Shown: positions 37,362 to 49,294 of the stretch, piece by piece | Numbering within the stretch: the stretch's first letter is position 1 | Layout of the letters: each line of letters opens with the position of its first letter | Origin: Glebionis coronaria | Lineage: Eukaryota > Streptophyta > Magnoliopsida > Asterales > Asteraceae | Length of the DNA: 64,000 nt | NCBI GenBank assembly: GCA_025667525.1 | Contig: CM046878.1 | Span: 102,067,237-102,131,236 of the forward strand | Direction of reading: 5' to 3' | Made by a program: the position numbers and the translations under genes | The notes under the pieces: generated by a model | Told to the model about the DNA's origin: nothing | Database searches by the model: none | What the model saw: only the letters and a program-made list of their open reading frames with translations

Positions 37362-38838
37362 CTATTCTTTCGCTTCATCTGCCATTTCCTTTAGAGTCTC
37401 AGGCGAGAAAGTTCTCATTCCTAGCTTGTCGGCCAAAAATTCCATTCGAGCGCGATCTAAAGCCTTCGTGAAAATATCCGCCAATTGATACTCAGATCGG
37501 ACAAAGTAAAGCTCGATCACTCCATTTTCCACTTGCTCCTTGATGAAATGGTAGCGAATGTCAATATGCTTCGACCGGGAGAATTGAACATTGTTGCAGC
37601 ATAAAGCAATTGCACTCTTGTTGTCGCAGTACATCGGAATTTAGTTGAAACCTAGACCATAGTCGGTTAATTGCGATCTCATCCAAAGAATTTGAGCACA
37701 GCAACCGGACATATCTATGTATACTGCTTCCTTACTTGAAATTGCAGCGCTTTTCTGCCTTTTCGATGCCCAACTGATTAGTCGATCTCCTAGTAGTTGC
37801 AAAGTTCCACTCGTGCTACGCCTTGTATCTTGACAACCCGCATGATTCGCATCTGCATATGCCATTAGTGCGACCGAAGAGTCCTTCGAATACCAAAGTC
37901 CCCGATTAATGGTTCCTTTAAGATACCGAAAGATCCGTTTAACAGTAGCTAAGTGTAACTCAGTAGGTCTAGTTTGATACCGAGCACACATACATATAGC
38001 AAACTGAAGATCAGGTCGACTAGCTGTGATATACAGAAGGGGACCGATCATTCCATGATAAAGTGTCGGATCAACGGCAACTCCATGTGGATCTGCATCA
38101 AGCTTAGTTCGTTCCACCATTGGGGTGTCCACGGGGTCGCAAGATTCCATCTTATATTTCTTAAGTGATTCAAGGGCATACTTGGATTGATTGATAAATA
38201 TGCCTCTGGGACTCTGAGATATCTGAAGACCTAAGAAGAATGATACCTTGCCCATCATTGACATCTTAAACTTGGAAGACATGAGTGTCCCAAACTCATC
38301 CGATAAGGTTTGGGTCGAGGCAGCAAATATAATATCATCAACATATATTTGTAACATAATCATATCTTTACCTCGTTTCTGAATAAACAGCGTGGGATCC
38401 ACCTTGCCTTTAACGAAGCCTTGAGTAATGAGGAATTGTGACAATAGATCATACCATACGCGTGGAGCTTGCTTCAACCCATAGAGAGCCTTCTTAAGCT
38501 TGTACACATGATTAGGATATTTAGGATTCACAAAACCATCCGGCTGTTGAACATAGACTTCTTCCTTGATTTCACCATTAAGAAATGCTGTCTTCACATC
38601 CATATGATAGACGATCATATTCATGTGGGCTGCATAAGCAAGGAATAGTCTAATAGCTTCTAAACGGGCAACCGGTGCAAAAGATTCCATAAAGTCGATG
38701 CCTAATAGTTGCTTGTATCCACGAGCTACTAATCGAGCTTTGTTCTTCAATATTCCGCCTTACTCGTCGAGTTTCACCTTGTAAACCCATTTCAAAGTGA
38801 GTAACTGCACTTGATACGGGCATGGGATAAGTTCCCAT
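37362..38838 (-). pseudogene. Copia 2 reverse transcriptase and RNase H
   Basis: RT runs from about 38,750: [32 protein letters not shown] (catalytic Asp), [17 protein letters not shown], then YVDDIIFAA near 38,345 with the YxDD catalytic pair, and later FLGLQI. RNase H is at 37,362-37,634 with [26 protein letters not shown] and TKALD. One in-frame stop at 37,641-37,643 separates RT from RNase H. A frame change near 38,750 cuts off the RT N-terminus ([15 protein letters not shown] frame). Confidence 0.9.
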
Positions 38839-38912
38839 ACTTCGCGACGTATAAATTCATTAAGTTCTTCTTGCATAGCTTCTATCCAACAGGATTGAGG
38901 AAAAGCTTCTTG

Positions 38913-40830
38913 CTATGTCTTAGGTTCAACTTCAGTGAGAAAAGCATCAAAATGACAAAACATTGCACTTTCTTGTAACTGACTTCGTGTGGATACCGGA
39001 CGATTAGGGTCACCAATAATAGAATCTATATGATGATCCTTTGTCCACTTGCTGTCATGTTCACGAATCCGTGGATTGGAGTAGACCGTGGTAGGAGCTT
39101 CCTCTGAGGTGGACGACCCGGCTTGATTATGGTCGGGAATTGGTACACCAAAGAATGGAAGTTCACGCATTTGAGCGAATTCCAAATCGTGATCATCATC
39201 ATCCTCTTCATCATCAATAGGAATGACATGGGTAGTTGAAATATGTGTTGGTTGAGAATTACTCGTTGAAGGTATGTCTTGACCAATTGTAGGTGCAGAT
39301 GCATCTGATTGTGCAACGTTTGCTGGAGCGACAACTTCGGTAACCGGAGCTATTACTTCAGGTTCTGGAGCAACAATACTTGGAGGAGTAAAAAATTCAT
39401 CAAAGAACGGTTGAAACAACGTATCCCATTCATTCCTAGTAGGTGGTGTAAATGATGATGAAGTAGGGTTATTTGGGACAAGACCATAACTAATGTTACT
39501 AGGTCCCATTTCATGAAGTGCGGGTTCAGAGTTGCTTTGCTCAGAAGCCATAGCTGTCAGCTCATCAAAATCAACATTCATAGTTTCGAGGATCTTACGA
39601 GATTTACGATTGTAGATTCGGTATGCCTTCTTTGTGGGTGCATAACCAATGAAAATACCAATATCAGCCTTTGGTTGAAGTTTTCCCAACTTGTCACCAT
39701 CATTATTTGGATAGCAAAGAGAACCAAATACATGAAGATATGATAAATCTGGTACTTTACCATGTAGAAGCTCATAAGGTGTTTTACCATGGCGTTTACG
39801 AATTAGTGATCAGTTTTGGGTAAAAACTGCTGTAGATACTGCTTCTGCCCATAAAAACAATGGAGCCTTTGCGTAAATTAACATCGTTCGAGCAGCTTCC
39901 ATAAGTGTGCGATTTCGCCTTTCAACGACACCGTTTTGTTGTGGAGTGCGAGCAACGGATGTTTCATGAGATATGCCAACTTCTTCATAATAATCACGCA
40001 AAATTTGATTCACAAATTCGGTTCCATTATCTGTACGAACGCGTCAGACAGTAGTGTTGAGACGCACTTGAATCATCTTGAGAAATCCGATGATGAATTT
40101 AGGTACCTCATTTTTTTATTGTAAGAAATTTCACCCATGTAAACCAAGAGTAACAATCGACAATGACGAGGATGTACCTTTTACCACTAAGACTTTCAAC
40201 ACGCATTAGCCCACAAAGATGCATATGCAACAAATAAAGTTTCTCTTGGTTGGTGTCTTCAGTCTTGGGGTTGTATAATTTCTTAGTGATTTTCCCCATT
40301 GTACACGCGAAACACAAATGATCCTTGTGAAATGTAAGTTTAGGAAGACCACGAACAAGTTCGTTTTTCGCCAAATGATTGATAGCTTCAAAGTTAAGAT
40401 GAGATAACCGTCGATGCCATAACCATGACTTAGTCTTCGATGCTTTGGAGAGAAGACATACGGGAGAAGCGACCATCATGTCTTGTAGAGACAAAGTATA
40501 CAAATTATTCCCTCGAGTACCTTTCAATAAATCAACCCCTTCCAAATTACGAATGAAGCAGGTATGCTCTCAAAAAGCAACTTATAGGTTTGCATCACAA
40601 AATTGTCCCACAGAAAATAAGTTGTGACCGAGACCTTCCACATAACACACTCTTGAATTTATAACATTTCCAATATGATATTCACCGTAACCCATTATCT
40701 TTGCAATATGATCATTCCCAAATCGAACCGTACCAAGAAACTTGCTGACAAAATTTCTGAGCTGAGAGCGATCTCCGGTCATATGTTTAGAGCAACCAGA
40801 GTCCAAATACCAGAGAACAATTTGGACCAC
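38913..40830 (-). pseudogene. Copia 2 protease and integrase
   Basis: Protease DSGCSKHMTGDRSQL near 40,805 and NLFSVGQFCD near 40,590. GAG-pre-integrase LWHRRLSHLNFEAIN near 40,410 with CFACTMGK. Integrase core VIVDCYSWFTWVKFL near 40,150, RTDNGTEF near 40,030, TPQQNGVVERRNRTLMEAAR near 39,930. The C-terminal linker follows (GKLQPKADIGIFIGYAPTKK at 39,689) and an Asp-rich low-complexity stretch (DDEEDDDDHD) near 39,200. Stops or frame changes occur near 40,582, 40,108, 40,045 and 39,800. Confidence 0.88.
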
Positions 40831-43800
40831 CTGTTTTCAACAACAACAGTAGACAATGCATTGGAAACTATTGGTTCTAAAGTGTTAGCAGATACAGATA
40901 TAATATTATCATAATTGCTAACATTTGTGTGACCCTTAGATTTCCTACGTTTCTTAATGTGAGTTTTATCACTAACATGTTTTATTGTTCCAACTTTCTG
41001 AGGTTTTAGATTATTAGCGGGCATTACAGTGGGAGTAGACCTATTTAAAGGGCACTTGGTTCCTACGGTAGTGTTTGTGTTCCTAGTTAAAGGACACGCT
41101 TGTGTTTTGGTAGCCTTGGTACTCCTAGTTAAAGGGCATGCTTTCTTCGCTTTAGTGGGAGTAATCCTAGTTAAAGGGCACACATTTCCTACTATAGTGA
41201 AAGTTCTACCAGTGGGGCGCCACATCCAACCAACTTGGGTTAACACTTTCCCAGTCGGTTTCCATTCTAAACCATTTTTTCGGGCATTCATCTCATTCAC
41301 ATGGTCAATAAGGCAAGAATCATGACGACTAGAAAACATACATTCATTGCAATTCCAACATTTCAAATTAGAATTCACAATAGGATTAGAACGCTGCACA
41401 ACCGCAGAGCCTTTAGGTTTAGCTACATGATTCTTTTTATTGAAAACAGAAATAACATTCCTAGGGTGGGCTTCTACTTTCTTCTTCTCTTGAATACTAG
41501 ATGGGGGCAAGATCCTATCATTCTTCTTGTTCCTTTTAAACTTAGATCTTTGAGCCTTAGTAGTGGTGATTACTCCTGTAGAAGGCAACACGAGAAGATT
41601 AGAAGCTGGTTTTGATTTTCCCTTATCTTTAGTGACCAATGTTTGAGATGGTTTAGTCCTAGGGCCCTAGTTAAGTGGTGTGACGGCGATAAGGTTCCTT
41701 TTAATTGCACTAGAGGACGATGCTGAGACAGTGGCTGCGTTATCCACAACATTCTTACCTTTTAGGGTATGAAGTGTTTCCTTTAACTCAGTCAAAGCCA
41801 GATTTTTATCACAAATTTGTTCCCTCAAATTAGATATTTCCACCGACTTTCGATTCAATTGTTCAATCAATGATTTATTATGTGCAGTGGTATTAGCACA
41901 TGCGGGCTTTACTGAATCGAAGAGTTGTGTATTATTCTGTTTTAAGTTATCAACTTTGGACAAAATCTTGGAAACTCGATTATCTAGATCAAGTTTAATA
42001 TTCTTAGCGGCCTCAAGTACGTTCACACGCTTATGCTCCTTGGACTTCTCTATGTCTGTCGGCAATGATTTAGCAACCTTGTCACTTGGTTGACACTGTT
42101 TTGATTGTAAATCCAATCGAAAATTCTTTTGAGAATTTGCATCTTCTATAACACCTTCGAAAGACGTTTCAAAAATCTCTTGAATAAATTGTTGTTTACA
42201 TTCAAGCGAAATGCAATGTTTTTGAATTTCATCAAAAAAATTTGAAAGCGAAGAATAAGAATCTTGAAGCTTTAAAAATTCAGCGTCAGATTTGTGACAA
42301 GTACTATCTACCACATTATCCACAGATTCAACATTATGCACAATAGAATCATTATCAACACTTTTATTCACACAGACGGAAACAATATCGTGAGACATCA
42401 CTTGCTTCAGAAGCTGATCATTCTGACGTGAATTTCGTTCAATTTCAAGCAAACTGTTTTCATATGCATCATCCATTTCATTGAAAACACGTCTAACTTC
42501 TTCTATTTCCAAAAGCAATTCTTGATCAACATTTCAAAGACAAGCTGTAATATTGTTTACAAATGGAACAATTTCGTCTCGAAATGCAGCTCTAGTGTGC
42601 TCAAAATTCCATTCACCTTTCGTTATGGCCGAAGCCGTCATACGTTCCACAATGACCTTGTCAAAATCGGCTAAGTGTTGGTGCACCACATTTAAGCTAA
42701 CGGATGCCTTACTTACCGGTGGAATTAACTTAGTTAAATCCTTTTTGACAAGTGTAGGAGACGTACTAGGAGGGTTTTCCGTTGACAAACTTTGAGGCAC
42801 AAAAACTGTTAATTGAGCTAATTCCTTTTGTTAACGAATACGGGTCTTTTTAGAAAACTGATCTTTATTAAGCTGATCATAATCAATCTTATGGAATTTT
42901 GAAAGCATTTTAGAATGAGTTTCTTCCGCAAGTGACTGTATCTCCTCAGTACTACGAACATAAGGTGCTTATTTCGATTTGCCAATAAGGGTCACATCAT
43001 AAGACAAGGAATATATTCCTGAGCTTGTTTTGCATAACCAGGATTAGGTGGTAAATCTTGAAGACGCTTAAGTTCGAGTTCTTTAAATGATTTAGTTAAA
43101 AGATAAACCTTTTATGTGGAAGCGTATTGTTTTAAAAGTTGTTGTTCCTTGAATTTAAGAAGGTTGGTAGCATTAATTTCTGATTCAAAATTTGTAGACT
43201 TGAGAGTTTCAAATGTTTTTTAAGTTTCTGAAAATCATTTACAACCGACTCTTTTGCTTTTAATTCATTGGAAAGATTAGCTTTTAATAATTCTATTTCA
43301 TTTAAGTGTTCAATCTTTTCAAAACGAAATTGGTCAAATTTAGAATAGTTATTTTTTCAACTTGAGGGACCATTTCAAAAGCTTTGACCTTTTCTTTATG
43401 CAACGCAAGCTCAGTTGTTAGGGTGGAATTCGTATCTACGGATTGTCTGAGAGCCATATGCATTTGATCAATAATATGTTTAGGCACCATTACCAAATCA
43501 TGTTGAGCATAAGATTCCATACCCGTCGTAGCATTTGGTTGAGGTTCACTCAAATGTGTAGGATTGGGTAACACATCATTTGAGTTACTAGTTTCCGAAT
43601 GTTGTTCGAGGTTGTCATTTTCATGCCCAACTTGATGTGGGTTATCATCATTACCAAGATTGGTTGTGGTGGGTACCTCACTGACGACATCAAAACCATA
43701 GTAAGAAAGATTAGCAACGAGAGCAGCTGAGGCTGAGTGAATGTCATCACAATCCGAATCATATGCATCAAGATCGTCTGCTTGATATGATGCATTAGAA

Positions 43801-43910
43801 GTAGAAACGACTACAATGCCTTCATTATCTGCTGCCCCTGGGTCTACAAGAAATGCTAACTCTTCTGAATCCAAAATCTTTCCCTTAGACTGAGCATCAA
43901 CCAAATACAT
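40779..43910 (-). pseudogene. Copia 2 long gag-to-protease spacer, coiled-coil and CPLTR repeats
   Basis: Successive frames at 43,302-43,910, 42,534-42,800, 41,667-42,518 and 40,779-41,639 carry acidic and heptad-like coiled-coil sequence (KSVEISNLREQICDKNLALT near 41,840). Next comes a C-x2-C pair (KCWNCNECMFSSRH), then paired WKPTGK/WRPTGR and four CPLTR or CPLNR units at about 41,025-41,200. The WxPTG..CPLTR type of sequence precedes the protease in many plant Copia polyproteins. Four frame breaks. Confidence 0.75.
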
Positions 43911-43949
43911 CTTCTCACGAAACCATGTTGCATCCCTTCTTCTTTTTGG

Positions 43950-45290
43950 CTAAGTGCATTCCCTAACCATATGACCTTGTCCTCGACAATTGTAGCAAGT
44001 CACAACCTTTTGAGGACCAATAGGGCTTCCATTTCCATTAGCTTGAGAATTCACATCTTGAGCATTCACAGTCCTTGTAGGAGGTCCATATGAAGTTTGC
44101 CTTCCCTGAATAGGTTGCACCGTCACTTGACCATCTTGAACAGTGGCTTGTTGTCGAGGATTTGAAGAGGTGCGGAGCTGATTGTTTGTTGGTGGAAATC
44201 CTCTAGTTGCAACAAGTTTTGACAAGTAGACAGTGAGATGGTTTAGAACATCAGCTGGCGTATCATTTGGAGTAAAGACCGGTGCTTGGATTGGTGGAAG
44301 TTCATTGGAGTAAAAGGCTTGTGCTGGTTGTGCTTCAATTGGAAAATATCCTTGCTGAGGAGTATAGCCCATTGGAGAAGTGTTGGCTTGTGATGGTGAT
44401 GTCTGATGTGGTGGTTGATGTGGAAAAGATTGTTGATGAACACTTTGTTGAAATGCTTGCTGTGGCATCATTAGTGGTTGATAAGATGGTTGTTGTGGTT
44501 GCTGATAGGTGTGTGGTGGTGGCTACTTCAAGTATGATGGTTGTTGATAAATATAAGCCATGTTTTGTTGAAAAGCATACATGGCAAGTGGATCATGAAC
44601 TTGAGGTGTAGACAACCGAGCCTCGATCATATGGCATTCGTTTTGTTGAAGAAAAGCTTGGAGTTGATCCACATTGGTGTTATGCAAGTCCTTAGCCAAT
44701 TTAACATCTGTCACGTACTTTTTCCATTCTAAAGGAAGAGTGTTCAAATACTTGGTGTTTAATTAAAACATAGGAATTGCCATGCCATAGATATTGAGCT
44801 CATTCAACAATAGTGTAAATCTCAGATAGTAATCATTAAGAGTCTCCCCTGGGACATAGGCAAACTTATCAAAAGTATCATAAAGCTTACACTCTCGTTC
44901 TTGTTTAGTTAACGAAGTGCCTTGCATTAGAACACGAATTCTATCCCATAACTCTTTGGCAACTTTATGTTTACTGACGAGTTTGTAGACATCTGGAGGA
45001 AGGGCTTGGAGAATGATATTTGTAGCTTGTTTATCACACTTGTCTTGTATCTTAGCATCTCCAGTTAGTTCACCCGTAGTGCGAGGACGAGTAACAGCAC
45101 CTTCCGTCACAGTACCATATACCAATGGTCCATTGAGCACCGATGCCCAAATTAGATGTCCATTTTCTTTGTTTAACAAATAAAGTTCCATTCGGGAAGC
45201 CCAATCCTCATACATAGTCTTCACCAACATTGGTGGACGATTATCCGTACCCGAGAGGATGGACTTATCCGTAAGAGATGTGTACTCCAT
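43950..45290 (-). pseudogene. Copia 2 gag
   Basis: Starts MEYTSLTDKSILSGTDNRPP at 45,290, with the gag core (DWASRMELYLLNKENG, ILQALPPDVYKLVSKHK, ELWDRIRVLMQGTSLTKQER) to 44,763 and then a stop. It continues at 44,523-44,747 (LPLEWKKYVTDVKLAKDLH) and, after another stop, through a Gln/Pro/His-rich stretch to the CCHC knuckle CYNCRGQGHMVREC at about 43,955-44,005. Gag assembles the retroelement particle and binds its RNA. The stops at 44,763 and 44,523 truncate it. Confidence 0.88.
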
Positions 45291-45469
45291 TTCTATAAGT
45301 TAAGATTTACAAAGTTGATCGATCAATGAGAGAAAGTAAATGTATTTGTTGTTGTGTTTTAAATCCGAGAAATAATGTTGAAATCCCCTAAATTATGTCC
45401 TCGATAAACCAAAAATCCAAGTCAAAATTACACACGATTGTTAAAATTTTTCAAAAACACGTTTTTGAA

Positions 45470-45760
45470 AAATGTTGGATCGCAACACTTGATCGCAGTG
45501 GGGATCGTACTCAGATTGCAGTGGGGATCGTAATCCTTGATCGTGACAAGTGATCGTACTCTTTGATCGTACCCAACGATCATACTCGGATCGCACTCGT
45601 CTGATCGTACCCAACGATCGTACTCGGATCGCACTCGTTTGATCGCACCCAATCGATCGTACTCAGATCGTGCCTGTGATCGCAGTGAGTGATCGTATTA
45701 TGTGATCGTGCTATTGGATCGCAAGTAGAAACCACATGTTTATGCGATCACAATACATAG
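45470..45760. repeat. GATCG-word array in the Copia 2 leader
   Basis: About twenty occurrences of gatcgta/gatcgca and related words in 290 bp. They include a clear higher-order duplication (tgatcgtacccaacgatc then gtactcggatcgcactcgt, twice in 45,565-45,640). It lies between the PBS and the gag start, so it would be in the leader of the genomic RNA. Confidence 0.8.
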
Positions 45761-46018
45761 ATCGTACTATGGTTACCACTTTTCTCGGACAGTACAAAGC
45801 ACAACAAATTCGAGATTCTAAGCCTAAAAATGAATCAAACACCCAAAAAATTTGTGTTTTTAATCAAAATAACAATACCAAATCACTACAACAAGTAAGT
45901 AGATGAAGTATATCAAGATTAATCCGTAAAAACACAAAAAATAATTTTGGTACGTGTGAATTTGGATCAAAATAGGCGCGAGAATCAAGAACACAAACAC
46001 AAAAACCAAACAATCATC

Positions 46019-46037
46019 CCATGGCTCTTGATACCAT
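46019..46037 (-). other. Primer-binding site, initiator tRNA-Met type
   Basis: The minus strand reads TGGTATCAAGAGCCATGG just after the 5' LTR. It differs slightly from the canonical TGGTATCAGAGCC. Confidence 0.8.
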
Positions 46038-46038
46038 T

Positions 46039-46370
46039 TGTAGGATATGTAAATCTTGCTTATGTTTTAGAGAGAGAAAGAGATAGAAAGATAGATAATT
46101 TCACATACACACCTGAGAGAGAAAATAAGAAAACACACTTTTACTATGTGTATTGTATGAGAAAACCACACCCTCTCCATCTAAGGAGAGGGTTTATATA
46201 CCAAGCTCATAAGATGGGCTTGGGATTACAATTGGGTCACCGGCCCATACATCTCATGGGCTCGGATTGGGCTTTGTTTAATAAGTGAAAATAAACTAAA
46301 CTACGAGCTATTACATGAACTATTATTGGAGTGACCGATCCTTTCTAATACGTAAAATGTATTGCCAACA
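46039..46370 (-). repeat. 5' LTR of Copia element 2
   Basis: Pairs with 34,196-34,526 and is followed by cattc, the other half of the target duplication. Confidence 0.9.
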
Positions 46371-47619
46371 CATTCTCTCGATGAATTAAGCACAACTGTA
46401 GTAGCTAGAGATTCTCTACAATTATTAATCTTTTTAAAAGAATGTAGTGAGATGCAAATCTTGTGTTTGTTACTTTCAAAAGCTCAAGCTTTGAGTTATC
46501 CCTAAAAATTGCTAACGCTTGAGAGTGATTTAAAAATACTTCATTTTTCCTCCATTATACACATCCTCCAACCAGCTAATTTTTTTTCAAAGTCTTAAAA
46601 AATTAGATTTAAAGCGTGTACGACACCAAAAAAATGTGTTTATATACCTTTTCAATCTCTTTTCCCGTTGCCTTGCAATTCGCCGCGTTGTTAGTCACAA
46701 CTTGAAGGACACGACTTGGCCCTATCTTTTCAATAGCTTCCAACAAATAGTTTGCAATTGCTTCTCCTGTTTTCCACCCAGGAGAAGTCCTTGGCATGCA
46801 TAAAAGTTGCACCACGTCTGTTTACAGCAAGAACATTGATCAATGATTCATGTTTCACACTAGACCAACCATCAGATACAATAGAAACACCTTGTGTAAA
46901 CCATGTGTCTTTGATTGATGTCAAATCTTTTTCAACGTCACGTGCTCACTCATCTAGCAATACAGTTCTTGCTTTCTCACTTGAGGGCGCCCTAAAGCCA
47001 GGAGGAACATTGTTGACTGCACTAACCATCTCATGAAAATGAGGATTACGCAAAACATTGAACGGTATCCCATTTGCACACAACATGACCTTTAGATCAA
47101 CCGTATGTCTCTTCATTAAACCAAAAGATTGTTCGATTGTTTTTTTAGAAGAAGAACATGAATTAATCTTTTTCGATTTGACATAATTTTTTAACGATTT
47201 TGAGACTCCCTCTTTTTCTGCGTTTTGTACCTTCTTCAACAACTTAAGGTATTTATACCGATCAGCAAGTAAAGTAGGCCACCTTTTAATAACAACTTTC
47301 TTCCCCCTGTAACTCCAAAAAAGTGAGTGTGTATTCTGGAATAAGAGCACGTGTATTTCACGTGTCAATAGTTACACACCCAAACTTTTGCACCCCTTGG
47401 ATTTGTAGTGTTCCTGAGCCTAGAAAAGTGACTTCATCAAGCAAAGGTTTGGCTTCGTCTTTATGTGATGATGGTTGTATTTGAGATTGTGTTTTGCTTT
47501 GAGTCATATTTTCATCAAGCAAAGGTTCATCTTCAAGAAGATCATAGAACTCTTATGTCATGCTTTTCACGTTCATCTAGAGATCTTTTTTTATCACTTG
47601 TTTGATGACCAAATGTCAT
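46371..47619 (-). pseudogene. hAT transposase, 5' half (BED-like finger and DUF659)
   Basis: From the possible start at 47,619 there are several frame changes, then a BED-finger remnant (SYSRIHTHFFG with the His pair) near 47,335. Next comes the linker RWPTLLADRYKYLKLLKKVQ, DUF659 with VSIVSDGWSSVKHESLINVL near 46,880, and LLEAIEKIGPSRVLQVVTNNAANCKATG near 46,710. The catalytic-region piece LKVTNTRFASHYILLKRL near 46,450 runs up to the Copia junction. The frame continues across the insertion into 32,975-34,195, showing one original gene. Confidence 0.82.
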
Positions 47620-47696
47620 TTTGAAGATATGACTGTTTTTAATGCAGCGAAGATATGTATTGATGTTTTAGGATTGTTGTTTATATAAGAAAGAAA

Positions 47697-48585
47697 AGTG
47701 CATTGTAAATATTAAAAAAAACTTTTACTCTTCCCATGAAAACACACATTTACTTTTCCCATGAAAACACATCTTTTATATAATAAAAGAATTAGACTAT
47801 TTGAGAATTTTATTGAAAAGTGGAGGTTGTAAAAAGAAGAATTTAACCAATCAAATGATTAGATTTTGGCACATAAGCAAAATAGGGTGATATGATTGGT
47901 GGAGAAAAGTCAAAATTGAGTTCAGTTTAGCCAAAATTAAAAAAATTGGTGGAAGATTTTAATGTAAACACACAAAGATATATGTGTCAAATTTGTAAAA
48001 ATAAAAACTTAAAAAAGGAGGAGGGGATTAATAAAAGTTTATTAGTTGAATTTTAAATAAAGTATATAAACTTAAGTGTAAACTTATAATTTTTCATATT
48101 TTTTAATAATTTTATAAAATAAACAAAATACCCCCTTAAACATTATACCCTCATATCTGTTATATTAAAAAACAACAAATCACATGTGTATAAATTTTCA
48201 AATAAAAACACAAATTATTGTCTATTTGTATTTTGACACTTAACAAAGTCAAGCAATGCAATCTACGTAAATTATTATTAACATGAATATAAATATCAAA
48301 ATGAATGCAAGACCTTAGACATCGGTGTAAGATGAAAGTAAATAGACGTGATTCTACATATTACAACAAAAAATATTTTTTCAAGGTCGTTACCAAAGTA
48401 TTAATTAATTATCTTTTATGTTTAAGTCGTGTGCGCGCATGGGTATTAAAACTAGTTTAAGAGCATTGTAAATACACACTTCGTATTATTATATAGTATA
48501 TAAATCGTCTTTACTTTTCCCATAAAATCACATTAAGAGCATTGTAAATACACACTTCGTATTAGATTGTATATAAATCGCCGAT
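47697..48585. repeat. Tandem repeat of about 75 bp, one unit split by a Helitron
   Basis: The unit contains tttacttttcccat.aaa.cacatt, aagagcattgtaaatacaca and cttcgtatta. Copies occur at about 48,459-48,533 and 48,534-48,585, with older partial copies at 47,697-47,771. It may belong to the terminal region of the hAT element. Confidence 0.7.
47772..48455 (+). mobile_element. Non-autonomous Helitron, 684 bp
   Basis: Starts TCTTTTATATAATAAAAGA after an A. Ends with a GC hairpin (gtgtgcgcgcatggg) and attaaaaCTAG before a T. This fits the Helitron rule of 5' TC, 3' hairpin plus CTRR and insertion between A and T with no target duplication. The neighbouring repeat unit at about 48,509-48,560 shows the uninterrupted flank (cacattaagagc), which fixes the borders to within a base. 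No coding sequence. Confidence 0.85.
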
Positions 48586-49294
48586 TTGCAAAGTGTTGGA
48601 TCGCGATCCGGTACGATTGGGAACGCCAATTGGGTACGAATGGGAACGACACTTTATGGGTTTTGGTTCGCGATCTATGACGATTAGGATCGCGACCATA
48701 CCACGATTAGAATCGCTCGTACCAGATCGAAATTCGCCAAAGGTTTGGCGACCCATGTGGCTGTGCTATCAATTATTTAAGTGAGTTGACAGTGTTTCTA
48801 AATGAAAAAGGTAAAGCCCTAACCATCTATGAACATTAGCACTTGATGCCAGCAATATCCAGAGGCAGAGATTGAACCTAAGTAGACATTTTCAAGCTAA
48901 CATAAAGTAAAATAGTAAATATTGCACTTGCAGAAAACTTAAATGGTAAAATATTAACTTTTGTAACTTCATCAAACGCAAACTAGCAATACCAGAACTA
49001 TTATACTACTGAAAATAATTGAGAGCAAAATGACCAGCAATAGAACAAGGCTGCCCACAGATACTACCAGGTTGCTAACAGAAAAATGATTAGTAAATTA
49101 TGATAACTTCTAAAGAATAAATTCATTTTTGTATTAGTTTCTCATTGACCTATCTAGTTTACAGTCACACAATTCAATATTTGAAATGTGCCACACTTCA
49201 CGCGTTTGTATTCCACAAGTACAAGTTGTGCGTGTAACCAGGTTTAATTAACGTAACCCCCAATCAAATGCGCTGATTTACATATAATCAAACT
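48586..49294. other. Intergenic; GATCGCG/TACGA-rich patch and 3' flank of the O-fucosyltransferase gene
   Basis: 48,590-48,740 is rich in gatcgcgat, gtacgat and gattag words, recalling the Copia 2 leader in composition, but it has no clear unit. 48,780-49,294 should include the 3'UTR of the minus-strand gene. No other gene. Confidence 0.4.

Larger units (their letters stand above)
34196..46370 (-). mobile_element. Copia LTR retrotransposon (12.2 kb) inserted in an hAT gene
   Basis: LTRs of 331 and 332 bp (34,196-34,526; 46,039-46,370) start TGTAGGATATG and end CCAACA. They differ at roughly 15-20 sites by eye. The flanking 5-mers tattc and cattc form a near-perfect target duplication. The order on the minus strand is LTR, PBS, GATC-rich leader, gag, protease, integrase, RT, RNase H, long 3' region, PPT, LTR, the Copia order. 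Numerous frame breaks mean it is not autonomous. Confidence 0.92.

Noticed and set aside
45470..45760. Possible CRISPR array
   Set aside because: The words are short, irregularly spaced and imperfect, and the locus is a plant retroelement leader.
46019..46037. tRNA-Met gene
   Set aside because: Only the 3' end complement is present; it is a primer-binding site next to an LTR. The same holds at 31,066.
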